Assembly: GCA_947359465.1 (NCBI GenBank)
Contig: OX375872.1
Coordinates: 133,412,011-133,476,010, forward strand
Source: Metellina segmentata
Lineage: Eukaryota; Arthropoda; Arachnida; Araneae; Tetragnathidae
Length of the DNA: 64,000 nucleotides
Direction: 5' to 3'
Positions 22,780-34,883 of this stretch are shown here, piece by piece. Below the pieces are notes generated by a model. That model was not told the origin of the DNA. It saw only the letters and a program-made list of their open reading frames with translations, and did not search any database. Numbering within the stretch: position 1 is the first letter of the stretch; every line of letters starts with the position of its first letter. The position numbers and the translations under genes were made by a program.

Positions 22780-23735
22780 AAAAAACCAATTTTTTTTAAA
22801 TAGCTAAATGGGTTAATGTAAAGAGTTGGTAACTGTTAAGTAAAAATAAATTTTTAAACGCAAATAATAACAGTCAAATTCAGTTTCAAATTGTGCTCAT
22901 TGATAGCAAAACTGTCAATATCAGCAGTTAACTTTCACCACAAAATAGCACAATACAGTAAATGTAAAAATAACAGTTTTCCTCTTCTCTAGTAAAAACC
23001 TAAGTTCGCTACAAAGAAAACGTGATATCTCCTGTTTGATAACTTACAAAACTCGCGTCCCTCAAAGCTCAAAGCCTCGTAGTTAATTAATGTTGCTGTC
23101 TAAGAAAAAGGGACACTTATTTGGAGTTGTAATTTGTCTAGCCTACGTAGTGGGAAAATCTTTGCAGTGTGCAATAACTAAACATAAATTTTCTGAGAAA
23201 CCTGTTCCATAGATGCTCAAAAGAAATTAAAGTCGAATCTTCGGAATGATATATCAAATAGCACTTTTCTCCCCAGTTATTTTTATATCGCAGGTTTGAA
23301 GTCCTCCGATATTGAATTAATTGAAACCGTGTCAAGGACTCGATATTTTCTCACATAAGCCAGCGAATGCTCGGCTGACAAGGAACTGAAAATGCAGTTG
23401 TTTTCGTGGAAGTAAAAATTTCGCGCGATTTAAATTATTTTGCACAAAGCGATGAAAATAATTGAGCTATTACAAATTCGCTGGTGCTGTCGCTTCTTCC
23501 AAGACTGATGGCGCCGTGGTACTTAATTAAAACTTTTTGACATTTAACCGCAACGCGCGAATAGGATTAATCATGGGAATTATTAATTTAAAGACATCTG
23601 ACAGCCTTAAAACGGGATTTTTAGTCAAAATGTTATGTTTTTTATTTTATTCCAGTATTAAAACTATTTCGGGGTTGGCGGGAGCCATTTCAAGGGCATA
23701 CAACCTCCTTGAAATGGTTAATTATTTGATGTTTT
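22780..23735. other. spacer, nothing recognised
   Basis: AT-rich. The short frames at 23138-23335 (minus) and 23537-23863 (plus) have no recognisable motif; the latter runs into a repeat. Confidence 0.45.
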
Positions 23736-23741
23736 CTCTCT

Positions 23742-23812
23742 TGAGTTTGGCACATCTTAGCCAAGTATGGCCATTGCGCCATAAAACCCAACCCAACCAG
23801 CCAACCTTGAAA
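23742..23812 (-). repeat. Hairpin module, well preserved
   Basis: TTTGGCACATCTTAGCCAAG through GCGCCATAAAACCCAACCC. Both arms of the inner stem (TGGC / GCCA) are present. Confidence 0.65.
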
Positions 23813-24229
23813 TGGTCAAGCAAAGACAGAAATATTCTAGGTATATTAAACCCTCTGAAGTGATAACTCGTCCATCAAGATGCGACAGTTTTGCTAATAC
23901 TTGAAGAGATCTCATCAAGATATTGCCGATTTTTTTGACGATGATGAGATTAAGATCTAGTCAGTTTTCTTTTAGTGACGAGGTCCATCAAGATATAGCC
24001 AGCCTTACTAACGAAGAGATACCTCGTTCAAACAACCACCATGAATGGTAGGGCTTCTATTTATAAATATTCTGTCATTTGGTGTTCTGGTGTCTTGGCA
24101 TGCTGTGGAAGGGTTGTGATATGAACCTCCACTTTAAAAATAAATTGTTGGGGCATATACATTCATGTCGGGTAACATGACCACCCAAAAATTTGACTTT
24201 TCTTAGCATAGTGCCTTTCAATGAATATT

Positions 24230-25250
24230 AGTTATTTATCTGAGGGACAAATTGTGTATACTAATTGACCTATCCCAACACACAAGTGCAGAGAAACACG
24301 AAATTCTTCTCATTAGTTACTCCCACTTTACCCTTCTAAATTAAGTGAGCTCATGTACTGTTAATTTCCTATTTGTTTTTTAAACTGGAAGTAACTCCCA
24401 CTTTACTCTTGAAAAATTAAGTGGGCTCACTTACTCATTTCTCTTTCACTTAATTTTCTCTAATTAATTTCCTTTTCTTCTTTCTTGTAACTAGTTTTTT
24501 GGTAAGAGCTTATTTAGTAATTTTTATTATTTTTATATTTACAGCATAAAAATAATACTTTCCGATGTTTTGATACTTTCATAATGTGTTGACAGGGAGA
24601 CGTTGGCAGTCTTCCCTATTATCCCATTATAACTTTCATTACCCTGAAGTGTTTAAATATATAAAGCTGGGGTTACTTTCAAAAGGTTTCGAGTTTTTTC
24701 TGTGCTAGTGATGAGGATTTGCCTTAGAACCAAACTCAAGTTACCCCCAAAAAATGTATATTTTTAACCTTTGACCTCCACACAACACAATTAAAACACA
24801 AAATATTTATCCTCAAAGTGACTTCCATTTTATTCTCGAAAAAGTAAACGGGCTCACATACTAATAATTTCCTTTTGTTTTTTTCTTTTAGTTTGAATTT
24901 TACTAGTGGTTAAAGAGTCTTTCCAGTACTCGTGATGAGGCTTATCTCAAGATTTAAACTCAAGATCCCCACAAAAACAACTATCTATATTGTTTGATCT
25001 TTTCTCCAACCACAAATACAGAAAAAAACACAAAATAAGTATCCTAAAAGGGACTACTACTTTGCTCTCGAAAAAAAAGTAAGTGGGATCACTTACTGTT
25101 CATTTCTCTTTATTTTTTCTTATAATTTGAATTTTGTTAGTAGTTAATGAGTCTTTTCTGTACTTGTGAGGCTTAGCCCTAGAAATACCCCAAAACCCGT
25201 AATAAAATCTTTTGGAGATCTATTTCTAGGACGTTGGACGCCAGACAAAC
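24230..25250. repeat. Diverged repeat, AAGTGGGCTCACTTACT type
   Basis: TAACTCCCACTTTACTCTTGAAAAATTAAGTGGGCTCACTTACT and a following TTTCTTTTAGTTTGAATTTT-like run recur near 24320, 24390, 24820 and 25055, with GTACTCGTGATGAGGCTTA between them. No gene. Confidence 0.65.
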
Positions 25251-25290
25251 CCCCTTTAAATTAAGGGGAGTGAAAGCTTTTTGGGGAAGT

Positions 25291-25490
25291 NNNNNNNNNN
25301 NNNNNNNNNNNNNNNNNNNNNNNNNNNNNNNNNNNNNNNNNNNNNNNNNNNNNNNNNNNNNNNNNNNNNNNNNNNNNNNNNNNNNNNNNNNNNNNNNNNN
25401 NNNNNNNNNNNNNNNNNNNNNNNNNNNNNNNNNNNNNNNNNNNNNNNNNNNNNNNNNNNNNNNNNNNNNNNNNNNNNNNNNNNNNNNNNN
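25291..25490. other. Assembly gap (200 N)
   Basis: Exactly 200 unknown bases; length is probably a placeholder. Frames crossing it are meaningless. Confidence 1.
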
Positions 25491-25550
25491 CTATCTAGAG
25501 ACTTAATACCTTAAACACCAGACCAGTTGATCGGCGAGGACAAAAGGAAA

Positions 25551-25645
25551 TATCGGGCTGGTGCAAAAGTTCGTCCTGTTTCTGGCGCTAGATGGTATTG
25601 CATCGCGACACCGAAGTGTAATTTACTTCATACGTGTAAAGTTTT
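25551..25645 (+). mobile_element. Single mariner-type terminal end
   Basis: GGGCTGGTGCAAAAGTTCGT followed by CCTGTTTCTGGCGCTAGATGG resembles a well-known mariner inverted-terminal sequence (GGTTGGTGCAAAAGT). The opposite end and a transposase are not visible nearby; the gap lies on the other side. Recalled similarity, not a search. Confidence 0.5.
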
Positions 25646-25841
25646 GATGTTTTTGAGGTAGGTAAGTAGATATTTAAACTGTCGTCATACCGGAGCAAAA
25701 CACAACGGGCTCTATTTTTACGATGTTTTTTTAAAGAAGATATTTGGTACTATTTATTTAACGTCACACTAGAGCAACACAACGGGTTATGCGATAAAAA
25801 ATTGCGTTATTGGATTGCAATTTCTAAATTTGATTGTAATT

Positions 25842-26166
25842 GGTAATTTTTAATTAACGTCGTATTAAAGCAACACAACGGGCTATTGACGACGGTCCGG
25901 GATCAATCCCTTAAGGGAAAGATTGGAGGACGACACCTCGTAATATTGAACCATAGTCAGAAGACGAGGCAACACCTGAGCTGACACCCCACTCTCCAAA
26001 CTTCCACACCAACACCCAACGTGAGGACTTTCGGCCACGACAGATTTAAGGTGCACCAGCCGCCTCTACACCATACGCTTACAAACATCCATGCCCGGAC
26101 CCGGATTCTAACCAGGAACCTTCCGATCTAGAGGCTAACACCTTAACCACTATACCGATTGGTCGA
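25842..26166 (-). repeat. SINE family A, near full length
   Basis: From GGTAATTTTTAATTAACGTC to the tRNA-like head (CACTATACCGATTGGTCG). All blocks are present. Confidence 0.85.
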
Positions 26167-26259
26167 CCAAATTTTGTTAAGCATTAAAAATGGTATTTTC
26201 GATATATTATGCTTTTTTGTTTCTGAGAATGCAAGAATGCTTCGCATACGCAAAAGGTA

Positions 26260-26400
26260 GGCAGGTAGGTATTTTAATTTACATCGGGTAAATTTACAGA
26301 GGGCACTGGCGACTGTCCGTGATCAATCCGGAAGGAAATGATCTAAACAATACCACATTTCTTTGAACCACGATTAGATGACGAGCCGATGCAAAAGAAG
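26260..26400 (-). repeat. SINE 3' fragment
   Basis: GGTAGGCAGGTAGGTATTTTAATTTACATCG with a diverged body, head missing. Confidence 0.6.
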
Positions 26401-26539
26401 ATACTTAGGGTCAGGGTGCCGTTGAAGATTCGACGTGCCTTAAGTGGTTCGGAAAATACCGTCACAATTCCGTTCAAAATTACTTGGTGTTGTAATCGGA
26501 TCCCTTAGGAGATCTTTCCCTTAGGAGATTGATCGTGAT

Positions 26540-26905
26540 TCCAAGTAACGTGGATGTGGGCTGGTGTACGTTAAATCTGCCGTGGCCTCAAGTGTCATCA
26601 CGATGGCGTATTGCGGAAATTTGCAGCGTGGGGGGCCAGCACAGGTGTTGTCTAGTCATTTGACCATAGTTCAAAATTACGAGGTGCTGTCCTCGGATCT
26701 TTCCCTTAAGGGACTGATCCCGGACCGTCGTCAATAGCCCGTTGTGTTGCTCTAGTACGACGTTAACTAAAAATTACCAATTACCTTAATCAAATATCGT
26801 GGTGTTGTCCTCGAATATATTTGCCATCGGATTTGATCCCGGACCATCGCCAATAGCCGGGGCTGTCTCTCCAGTGTGACGTTAATTAAAAATTACCTAT
26901 CTTCC
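26540..26905 (+). repeat. SINE body (plus) followed by second SINE tail
   Basis: 26560-26780 is a headless plus-strand body (GGGCTGGTGTACGTTAAATC to CGACGTTAACTAAAAATTACC). 26795-26905 is another, shorter tail ending GACGTTAATTAAAAATTACC. Confidence 0.7.
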
Positions 26906-26945
26906 TTAAGGAAGATATTTTTTTTCGCTAAAATTACCTTATGGG

Positions 26946-27284
26946 AGTAATTGGTAATTGTAAATTTTTAGTTAACGTCCTACTAGAGCAACACAGCGTG
27001 CTATTGACGACAGTCCGGGATCAATCCCTTAAGGGAAAGATCCGAGGACAACACCTCATAATTTTGAATCACGGTCAGATGAAGAAGCAACACCTGAACT
27101 GGTACCCCACTCTCCAAACTTCCACACCAACTCAACCTGAGGACTTTCGGCCACGACAGATTTAAGGTGCACCAGCCGCCTCTACACCATACGCTTACAA
27201 ACATCCATACCCGGACCCGGATTCGAACCAGAAACCTTCTGATCTAGAGTCTAACACCTTAACCACTATACCGGTTGGTCGGCC
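26946..27284 (-). repeat. SINE family A, full length with 11-bp target duplication
   Basis: Flanked by TACCTTATGGG at 26935-26945 and 27285-27295. The head ends GGTTGGTCGGC, so the element starts with GCCGACCAACCGG on its own strand. A good reference copy for the family boundaries. Confidence 0.92.
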
Positions 27285-27404
27285 TACCTTATGGGGGATA
27301 CTGACGAAATTATGCAATCAAATTATTCCAAATTTCGTGCGTCTATAGTATCATTTCAGTTTTTCACGAAAAATTTCGCAATTCACACATACATTTTTAT
27401 GAAG

Positions 27405-27700
27405 ATAGGTAAGTATTTTATTAATGTCACATTGGAGCAACATAACGGGCTATGTGCGATGGTCCGGGATCAATCACCTAGGAAAGGATCCGAGGACAGT
27501 ATCACGTAATTTTGAACCAGTCAGATAACTCGGTCACATATGAGCTGGCACGCCAACGTGAGGACATTAGAGGCCACGACAGATTTAATGTGCTCCAGAA
27601 CCTCTTTGTACACGAGGGTCTTTGACTGTATTCTAACTCGCAATCCTCCGGTTGCTATTCCATTACTCTTCCGACCGGGCTACCGCGGCTCCTCGATTCG
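27405..27700 (-). repeat. SINE family B
   Basis: From TTATTAATGTCACATTGGAGC to the family B head (CTCGCAATCCTCCGGTTGC...GGGCTACCGCGGCTCC). Confidence 0.7.
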
Positions 27701-27779
27701 TGTAACATACTCTGAGTGTATTTCTGTCTTTTGTGTCAGTAGAACTTTCCTTGTGTGCATATCCTTTATTTGACGTTCT

Positions 27780-28260
27780 GTCCTGTGCTTAGCATAGCTT
27801 AGCCAAATATGGCCCTTGCGGCATAAAACCCACCGAACCAACATGGTCTAAATAATCCTTGGTTATAAAGAAATTTCCATTGAGCAACATAATAAACCCG
27901 ATTCATGACAGCTTAGCGAAATATGGCCTTTATATAGCGGCATAAACCCATCGAACCAACTCGATCTAGGTAACCCTCGTTTAGCAAAAAATTTTCATTG
28001 AGCAACAAAATAAAACCAAATTTGTCGCATTGCATAGCCAAATATGGCCTGGCGGTATAAGTCACATCCAACCAACTCCGTTTAAATAATCCTCTGAGCA
28101 CAAAATTGCTATTTAGCAACAAAATAAACCTAATTCGAGGCATAGCTTAGACAAATATTGCCCTTTTTTTATGGCATAATACCCATCCTACCAACTCGAT
28201 CTATGTAATCCTCTGTAGCAAAAAATTGCTATCGAGCAACAAAATAAACCCAATTCGTGC
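27780..28260. repeat. ~115-120-bp tandem repeat carrying the hairpin module
   Basis: Four units near 27796, 27911, 28034 and 28146. Each holds a CTTAGCCAAATATGGCC block, a CGGCATAAAACCCA block and AGCAACAAAATAAACCC. Confidence 0.8.
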
Positions 28261-28760
28261 GCGCCCAAGGGTGCTTCACTTCGGTGACTGGAAGAACCTT
28301 ACTAAGGTCAAAACTCTCGGTAAACAAGAACGAAACAAAACTAAAATGAAAAATCTACTCAAGAGTAGAATTTTCCTTACCTACCGGCTCAACTACGAGT
28401 ATTAACTGTCACTGATATGAGCAATGGGTTTCCTGCTTCATTTTCCAAAGCTTAAACCCCAAACTGCCGTTTGATGTATTATTTTTACTTCCGAAAATGA
28501 ACAAATAAGATCCTACCACGAATAACTGTTGATAAGGGAATACCCCAAACAGCTCACATGTTCTGATTTATTATTTCTTCTCAAGCAGGTGATCAGCATT
28601 TGAGGACCTTATTCGTCAAAATAGAATCTTGGGCGTGGTTTTAAGAAGGGAAATTACATTTGAGATAAAAGCGATTAACCACAAATTGACGAATTTTTCA
28701 AGTTTTGGTTTTTCCAGATGAAATATGCAAGGTTGGTCAGGGTCATCATATTTCCATTCT
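28261..28760. other. spacer, nothing recognised
   Basis: No ORF or repeat recognised. Confidence 0.4.
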
Positions 28761-28764
28761 GTAC

Positions 28765-29065
28765 TGCGGCACCAGGATAGGCAATAGACCTTAGTACCAG
28801 AATGGGCAATAGGTCCAAGTTCTAGGGCAGATAATGACCATATAACAGGGCAATAATGGACATGGCAGAGCCTATAACAGGGCAAGCAATGGATCTCACT
28901 AGCAGGATATGCAATGGACCCCAGCACCAGTACAGACAATGGATCTCAGTAACAGAATATGCACTTGGTCCTAGCACCAGGACAGGCAATGGATCTCAGT
29001 AACAGGATAGTCAATGGAGTCCAGTACTTTAAGGAATGAATCCTTTTACAGGGATATGCAATGGA
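28765..29065. repeat. ~30-bp minisatellite (CAATGGATCTCAGTAACAGG type)
   Basis: About ten imperfect units with CAATGGA, TCTCAGTA or CCCAGCACC and AGGATATG / AGGACAGG. The 107-codon minus frame is repeat-derived. Confidence 0.8.
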
Positions 29066-29269
29066 TCCCAATTCTAGAATATATGACGATTTCCATGATA
29101 AAAAAAATCACAACCTCAATGTTTAATTTGCACACGGTTTGAACTTTCTTTTCTTGTACCCGCCAAGCAGACCTTTTAACATTCCAAGTGTTTCGACGAA
29201 ATATCTCGTTCAGTATCAGGCCAACTTTTCTAAGGACGAGATTACTCGTCGAGACAAAACTGCCCTATA

Positions 29270-29430
29270 ATACCAAGGCAATTAGCGTTGGAATGTATTC
29301 CAAGGAAAAGAACAATAGAATCTTTCCAAAGATTTCTATCCTAAGGAAATAAGCAATAGAATCTTTCCAAATGATTACAATCTATGTAAATGACCAATCA
29401 ATTCCTTTCAAAGGGTTCTATATTCTAAGT
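29270..29430 (-). repeat. Diverged fragment of the 37-kb minisatellite
   Basis: CCAAGGAAAAGAACAATAGAATCTTTCC-type units are the inverted form of the 36.98-37.88 kb array. Confidence 0.6.
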
Positions 29431-29479
29431 TAGGGACCGCTAAATATTAGTGGATTATTCATTTATGACCATGACCCGC

Positions 29480-29650
29480 AGAAATCTCCATATGTTTTTC
29501 AATCGACTCGATGAATGGACAAAATTTATATAATTTACCATTTTGATAATATTTTTAGTCAGTATAATATTTAAAATTTTTTTTTTGTCAGCTGACTATA
29601 AAATGTATCGATACTTGTTAATGCTTTCGATAACATGAGGTCTTCAGGGC
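29480..29650 (+). repeat. Dispersed repeat, empty site for the 34.9-kb hAT element
   Basis: TCAATCGACTCGATGAATGG to ACTATAAAATGTATCGATACTTG is collinear with 34740-34883 joined to 35656-35700, but without the 772-bp insert. Confidence 0.7.
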
Positions 29651-29659
29651 ACTTCTTTA

Positions 29660-30025
29660 GGTGTAAATAGAGTAAAGGACGAGGATTGCGAGTTCGAAAC
29701 CAACCAAGGACTGTTGTGTTCAAAGAGAGCTGGTGCACGTTCAATGTGTACATCTCAAATGTTGTCATGTTGACATGGCATGGAAGTTTGGGGAGTGCGA
29801 TGCCAGCTCAGGTATGACCTTGTCATCTGAGCGTGTTTCAAAATTACGTGGTAATGGATCTTTCCCAGTAAACGTTAATTAAAATATCTACCTACCAAAC
29901 TTTGTACGTCTATTTATTATTGGGTAGCGGTAGTCAGGTTAGAAGAGTAACGGATTAGCAAACAGATCGAAACAGCCCGTTGTGTTGCTCCAGTGCGACG
30001 TTAATTAAATGTCTACCTACCTCGT
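29660..30025 (+). repeat. SINE family B (plus) and a second SINE tail
   Basis: 29665-29895 contains a family B-like head (GCGAGTTCGAAACCAACCAAGG) and the shared body. 29970-30025 is a separate short tail (GCCCGTTGTGTTGCTCCAGTGC). Confidence 0.7.
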
Positions 30026-30029
30026 AACT

Positions 30030-33000
30030 ATCAAAATTCGGAAATATTTTAATGATGTGGTATCTGGTCATTAGTAATCAAACATACTCGCGTTGGCATG
30101 GCGTGGGACAAGTTTTACATTTTCCTTCACCTGATAACTGTTTTAAAATATCTGCTGCTATACTCCAAGATCTCAAAGATATTTATGAATCTGAAAAATC
30201 TAATTTTGTAAAGATTGCACCAAAATTATTTCAGAAAGTTTTATATCCCTCAATTTTTGAGAGACAAAATGTGTTACTAGACTTAAATGTATGCCATAAA
30301 ACTATAGAGCTCCTCTAGCTCTTAGAACTGAAGAGAAAGTTAAAGAAAACATGGGAACTAAGGAATTCATTGATCATTTTTTGAAATGGTGGAACATCGT
30401 TAATGTTAAAAATTCTGGGAAAGATAAGACACTTAAAAATCACTTTTATGATCCAATTAGGAGTAAAGATCAGATGAATATGATATTCCTGAAAAAAGTC
30501 TATGATTGGTTTGTTTCCTGGAACAGCATTAATTCATTACTATTAAATGAAAAGAAAGAACTTAGATTACCAGGAAAAGGTGGTAAATTGTCAAAGGAAA
30601 ACATTTTGCCCTTCAGTTCACAACAAAATCATTGATAGAAATGATCACTCCTGTTTTCAAAGTTCATACACCAGAATACATACTATTAGGAAAATTCTAA
30701 ACAGATAGTCTGGAGGCAAGATTTGGCCAATATCGACAAATGTCGGGGAAATTATAATGTTTCATACTTAAAAATATCTGAATCGGAAAACAAACTAAAA
30801 GTCTTAAAATGGATCAGTTTTCATTCAGACAAAAAGGGGCGTTTTAAATAAAATCTTTGCAAGTCTGAAGCAACTGCAGAAACTTCAGATGGTCATTGAT
30901 AGAAATGGTCACTCCTGTTTTCAAAGTGCATACACCAAAATACATACTATTAGGAAAATTCTAAACAGATAGTCTGGAGGCAAGATTTGGGCAATATCGA
31001 CAAATGTCGGGGAAATTATAATGTTTCATACTTAAAAATATCTGAATCGGAAAACAAACTAAAAGTCTTAAAATGGATCAGTTTTCATTCAGACAAAAAG
31101 GGGCGTTTTAAATAAAATCTTTGCAAGTCTGAAGCAACTGCAGAAACTTCAGATGGTCATTGATAGAAATGGTCACTCCTGTTTTCAAAGTGCATACACC
31201 AGAATACATACTATTAGGAAAATTCTAAACAGATAGTCTGGAGGCAAGATTTGGGCAATATCGACAAATGTCGGGGAAATTATAATGTTTCATACTTAAA
31301 AATATCTGAATCGGAAAACAAACTAAAAGTCTTAAAATGGATCAGTTTTCATTCAGACAAAAAGGGGCGTTTTAAATAAAATCTTTGCAAGTCTGAAGCA
31401 ACTGCAGAAACTTCAGATGGTCATTGATAGAAATGGTCACTCCTGTTTTCAAAGTGCATACACCAGAATACATACTATTAGGAAAATTCTAAACAGATAG
31501 TCTGGAGGCAAGATTTGGGCAATATCAACAAATGTCGGGGAAATTATAATGTTTCATACTTAAAAATATCTGAATCGGAAAACAAACTAAAAGTCTTAAA
31601 ATGGATCAGTTTTCATTCAGACAAAAAGGGGCGTTTTAAATAAAATCTTTGCAAGTCTGAAGCAACTGCAGAAACTTCAGATGGTCATTGATAGAAATGG
31701 TCACTCCTGTTTTCAAAGTGCATACACCAGAATACATACTATTAGGAAAATTCTAAACAGATAGTCTGGAGGCAAGATTTGGGCAATATCGACAAATGTC
31801 GGGGAAATTATAATGTTTCATACTTAAAAATATCTGAATCGGAAAACAAACTAAAAGTCTTAAAATGGATCAGTTTTCATTCAGACAAAAAGGGGCGTTT
31901 TAAATAAAATCTTTGCAAGTCTGAAGCAACTGCAGAAACTTCAGATGGTCATTGATAGAAATGGTCACTCCTGTTTTCAAAGTGCATACACCAGAATACA
32001 TACTATTAGGAAAATTCTAAACAGATAGTCTGGAGGCAAGATTTGGGCAATATCGACAAATGTCGGGGAAATTATAATGTTTCATACTTAAAAATATCTG
32101 AATCGGAAAACAAACTAAAAGTCTTAAAATGGATCAGTTTTCATTCAGACAAAAAGGGGCGTTTTAAATAAAATCTTTGCAAGTCTGAAGCAACTGCAGA
32201 AACTTCAGATGGTCATTGATAGAAATGGTCACTCCTGTTTTCAAAGTGCATACACCAGAATACATACTATTAGGAAAATTCTAAACAGATAGTCTGGAGG
32301 CAAGATTTGGGCAATATCGACAAATGTCGGGGAAATTATAATGTTTCATACTTAAAAATATCTGAATCGGAAAACAAACTAAAAGTCTTAAAATGGATCA
32401 GTTTTCATTCAGACAAAAAGGGGCGTTTTAAATAAAATCTTTGCAAGTCTGAAGCAACTGCAGAAACTTCAGATGGTCATTGATAGAAATGGTCACTCCT
32501 GTTTTCAAAGTGCATACACCAGAATACATACTATTAGGAAAATTCTAAACAGATAGTCTGGAGGCAAGATTTGGGCAATATCGACAAATGTCGGGGAAAT
32601 TATAATGTTTCATACTTAAAAATATCTGAATCGGAAAACAAACTAAAAGTCTTAAAATGGATCAGTTTTCATTCAGACAAAAAGGGGCGTTTTAAATAAA
32701 ATCTTTGCAAGTCTGAAGCAACTGCAGAAACTTCAGATGGTCATTGATAGAAATGGTCACTCCTGTTTTCAAAGTGCATACACCAGAATACATACTATTA
32801 GGAAAATTCTAAACAGATAGTCTGGAGGCAAGATTTGGGCAATATCGACAAATGTCGGGGAAATTATAATGTTTCATACTTAAAAATATCTGAATCGGAA
32901 AACAAACTAAAAGTCTTAAAATGGATCAGTTTTCATTCAGACAAAAAGGGGCGTTTTAAATAAAATCTTTGCAAGTCTGAAGCAACTGCAGAAACTTCAG

Positions 33001-33830
33001 ATGGTCATTGATAGAAATGGTCACTCCTGTTTTCAAAGTGCATACACCAGAATACATACTATTAGGAAAATTCTAAACAGATAGTCTGGAGGCAAGATTT
33101 GGGCAATATCGACAAATGTCTGGGAAATTATAATGTTTCATACTTAAAAATATCTGAATCGGAAAACAAACTAAAAGTCTTAAAATGGATCAGTTTTCAT
33201 TCAGACAAAAAGGGGCGTTTTAAATAAAATCTTTGCAAGTCTGAAGCCACTGCAGAAATTTCAGATGGTTTTGAAATTAATGAAACACTATATGTGAAGT
33301 TTATGACACTCATACTGATGTAAAAATATCGTCAAAGGAAACTCCAGCATTTATATACGTATGTATCAGGATATGTTGCCAAGCAAGTTCGCAAAAACCT
33401 AGGTCCTAAATCAAAAGTTATCACTACAAAAAGTTTAGAATATGAAACAGAAACTGTTTGCAAATATGTATCACTTCTAGACCGAGGAGGCTTAAAATGG
33501 CCTATTCAATAAATATATGCTCTGGAAATACTTGTAGAAACTTTCCAAATATTTATAAAATTGATTCGAAAAGAATTTGAAAACAAATTTTTAAAAGCAA
33601 AGAATCAGAAGCAGCTTTTAGAATACCTGGTGCTTGATAAAATAGAATTGACATGTTCTATTCCAAATGTCTCATATGTCTGTGGAAATAGTATGGTTGC
33701 GATTGTTAAGCAATGTATTTCTGTTTCAGCAATATTATACAAAAGTTAAAAATGACCAATTAAAAGCTAAAAGAGTTTGAAACAAAAATTAACAAAAAAC
33801 ATTAACTGACTAATCATTTAACAGTTGAAG
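30030..33830 (+). pseudogene. P-element-type (THAP9-like) transposase, degenerate, with internal array
   Basis: Consecutive coding pieces on the plus strand match the order known for P-element/THAP9 transposases. Piece one, 30052-30315, ends VCHKTI. A frameshift follows, then LALRTEEKVKENMGTKEF and FLKWWNIVNVKNSGKDK with PIRSKDQMNM and GKGGKLSKE (to 30632). Next come TPVFKVHTPEYILLGKF, DSLEARFGQYRQMSG and GNYNVSYLKISESENKLK, located in the tandem array. After the array the reading continues as SGYVAKQVRKNLGPKSK, YVSLLDRGGLKWP and 33561-33749. The N-terminal THAP zinc finger was not found. Frameshifts, stops and a ten-fold internal array rule out function. Confidence 0.82.
30630..33269 (+). 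repeat. 264-bp tandem array, ten units, made of transposase coding sequence
   Basis: CATTGATAGAAATG starts at 30630, 30894, 31158, 31422, 31686, 31950, 32214, 32478, 32742 and 33006, a strict 264-bp period (88 codons). Units are almost identical; differences sit mainly in the outermost units (for example ATGATCACTCC in the first, GTCTGGG and GAAGCCACTG in the last). Each unit encodes the ARFGQYRQMSGGNY region and contains in-frame stops. Confidence 0.97.
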
Positions 33831-33839
33831 AAAATATGC

Positions 33840-34270
33840 CTATTGGAGAACTCGCCTTCGAAATTTTTAAAAAGGGGCAGAGCATCCTGAATATCTCTAG
33901 GGTGATGTGGAAAGCTGTTTCAAATATTAAAATTTTTTAATAATAAAATAGAAAGTTATATATTACATTTTTCATAATGCTGATTGAAATTTATAAAAAT
34001 TAAATTTAAATTCAGTTTTCCTTTTTCCCTTAAAGGAGAAATGGTTCTTTATTTTTTCTTAAATGTTTCTCTGCGAAACAGTTTTTTCTCGTTGTGACTA
34101 CTGAAATAACGAAACACTGGATAAGTAATTCCTTTGCCAAAATCAAAAATCATGCATTATTCTAAAGTATATGAGATATAAGTTGTTATGCATGTTTGTT
34201 TTCCATATGCTACATGGGTTATTTTTTCACACAATACTCTTGTTGCTAGCTTTTTTTCAACATTAAAAAC
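33840..34270. other. AT-rich spacer, nothing recognised
   Basis: No ORF or repeat recognised; follows the P-element remnant and may include its 3' flank. Confidence 0.45.
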
Positions 34271-34389
34271 TCACTCAATAATGAGCATCTGCCGTTCCCA
34301 TCAGCATCATAACTAGGGAGAGGCAGTCGACTGTGACGTCACAAAAAATCAAACCTTCAGGTCTGATGGTAACTTTCGCGCACGGCCTT

Positions 34390-34660
34390 GTGCCAGCACA
34401 GGTTGTGATCTCATCATCTGACCGTGGTTCAAATTGCGTGGTGTTGTCCTCGGATATTCCATAGAATTCTATTCCAGGGAAAAGACCAATAGTTTCTTTC
34501 CAATATAGCAAGCAAGAATTTCTGTCCAAATGATTCTATTTGAAGGAATGTAACAGTAGTTTCTTTTCAGAGGATTCTATACCAAGGAAAGTACCAATAG
34601 TCCTCGGATTTGTCCCTTCGGGATCGATACCGGACCGTCGCCAATAGCCCGCTGCCCTAA
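34390..34660 (+). repeat. SINE body, interrupted
   Basis: Plus-strand SINE from GCCAGCACAGGTTGTGATC to CGCCAATAGCCCGCTG, split at TCCTCGGAT by a 145-bp minisatellite piece. Confidence 0.75.
34456..34600 (-). repeat. 145-bp inverted copy of minisatellite 37218-37361
   Basis: The reverse complement matches 37218-37361 almost base for base, including the unusual AATTCTTGCTTGCTATATTG interruption. It is flanked by TCCTCGGAT at 34447-34455 and again at 34601-34609. Confidence 0.93.
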
Positions 34661-34883
34661 CATATTCACCGTCTCCCTTCTCTCACAAACCGCGCTTCCT
34701 CTTTCACTTCGGCGGTGGTCCGGACTGATCACCTTATTTGTTTCAATCGACTCAAAAAATCTACGAAATTTATATAATTTATTTTGATATATTTTTGACA
34801 TTTAAAAATTTTTTTGGGGGGGCATTTTAAATTATTTTTTTGGCATTTTAAATTACTCTTTTGACAGTTGATTATAAAATGTA

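Noticed and set aside
25234..25514. Frames crossing 25291-25490
   Set aside because: They pass through the run of N and have no meaning.
30630..33269. CRISPR-like array
   Set aside because: The units are 264 bp, contiguous and nearly identical, without short repeats and unique spacers; the sequence is eukaryotic transposase code.
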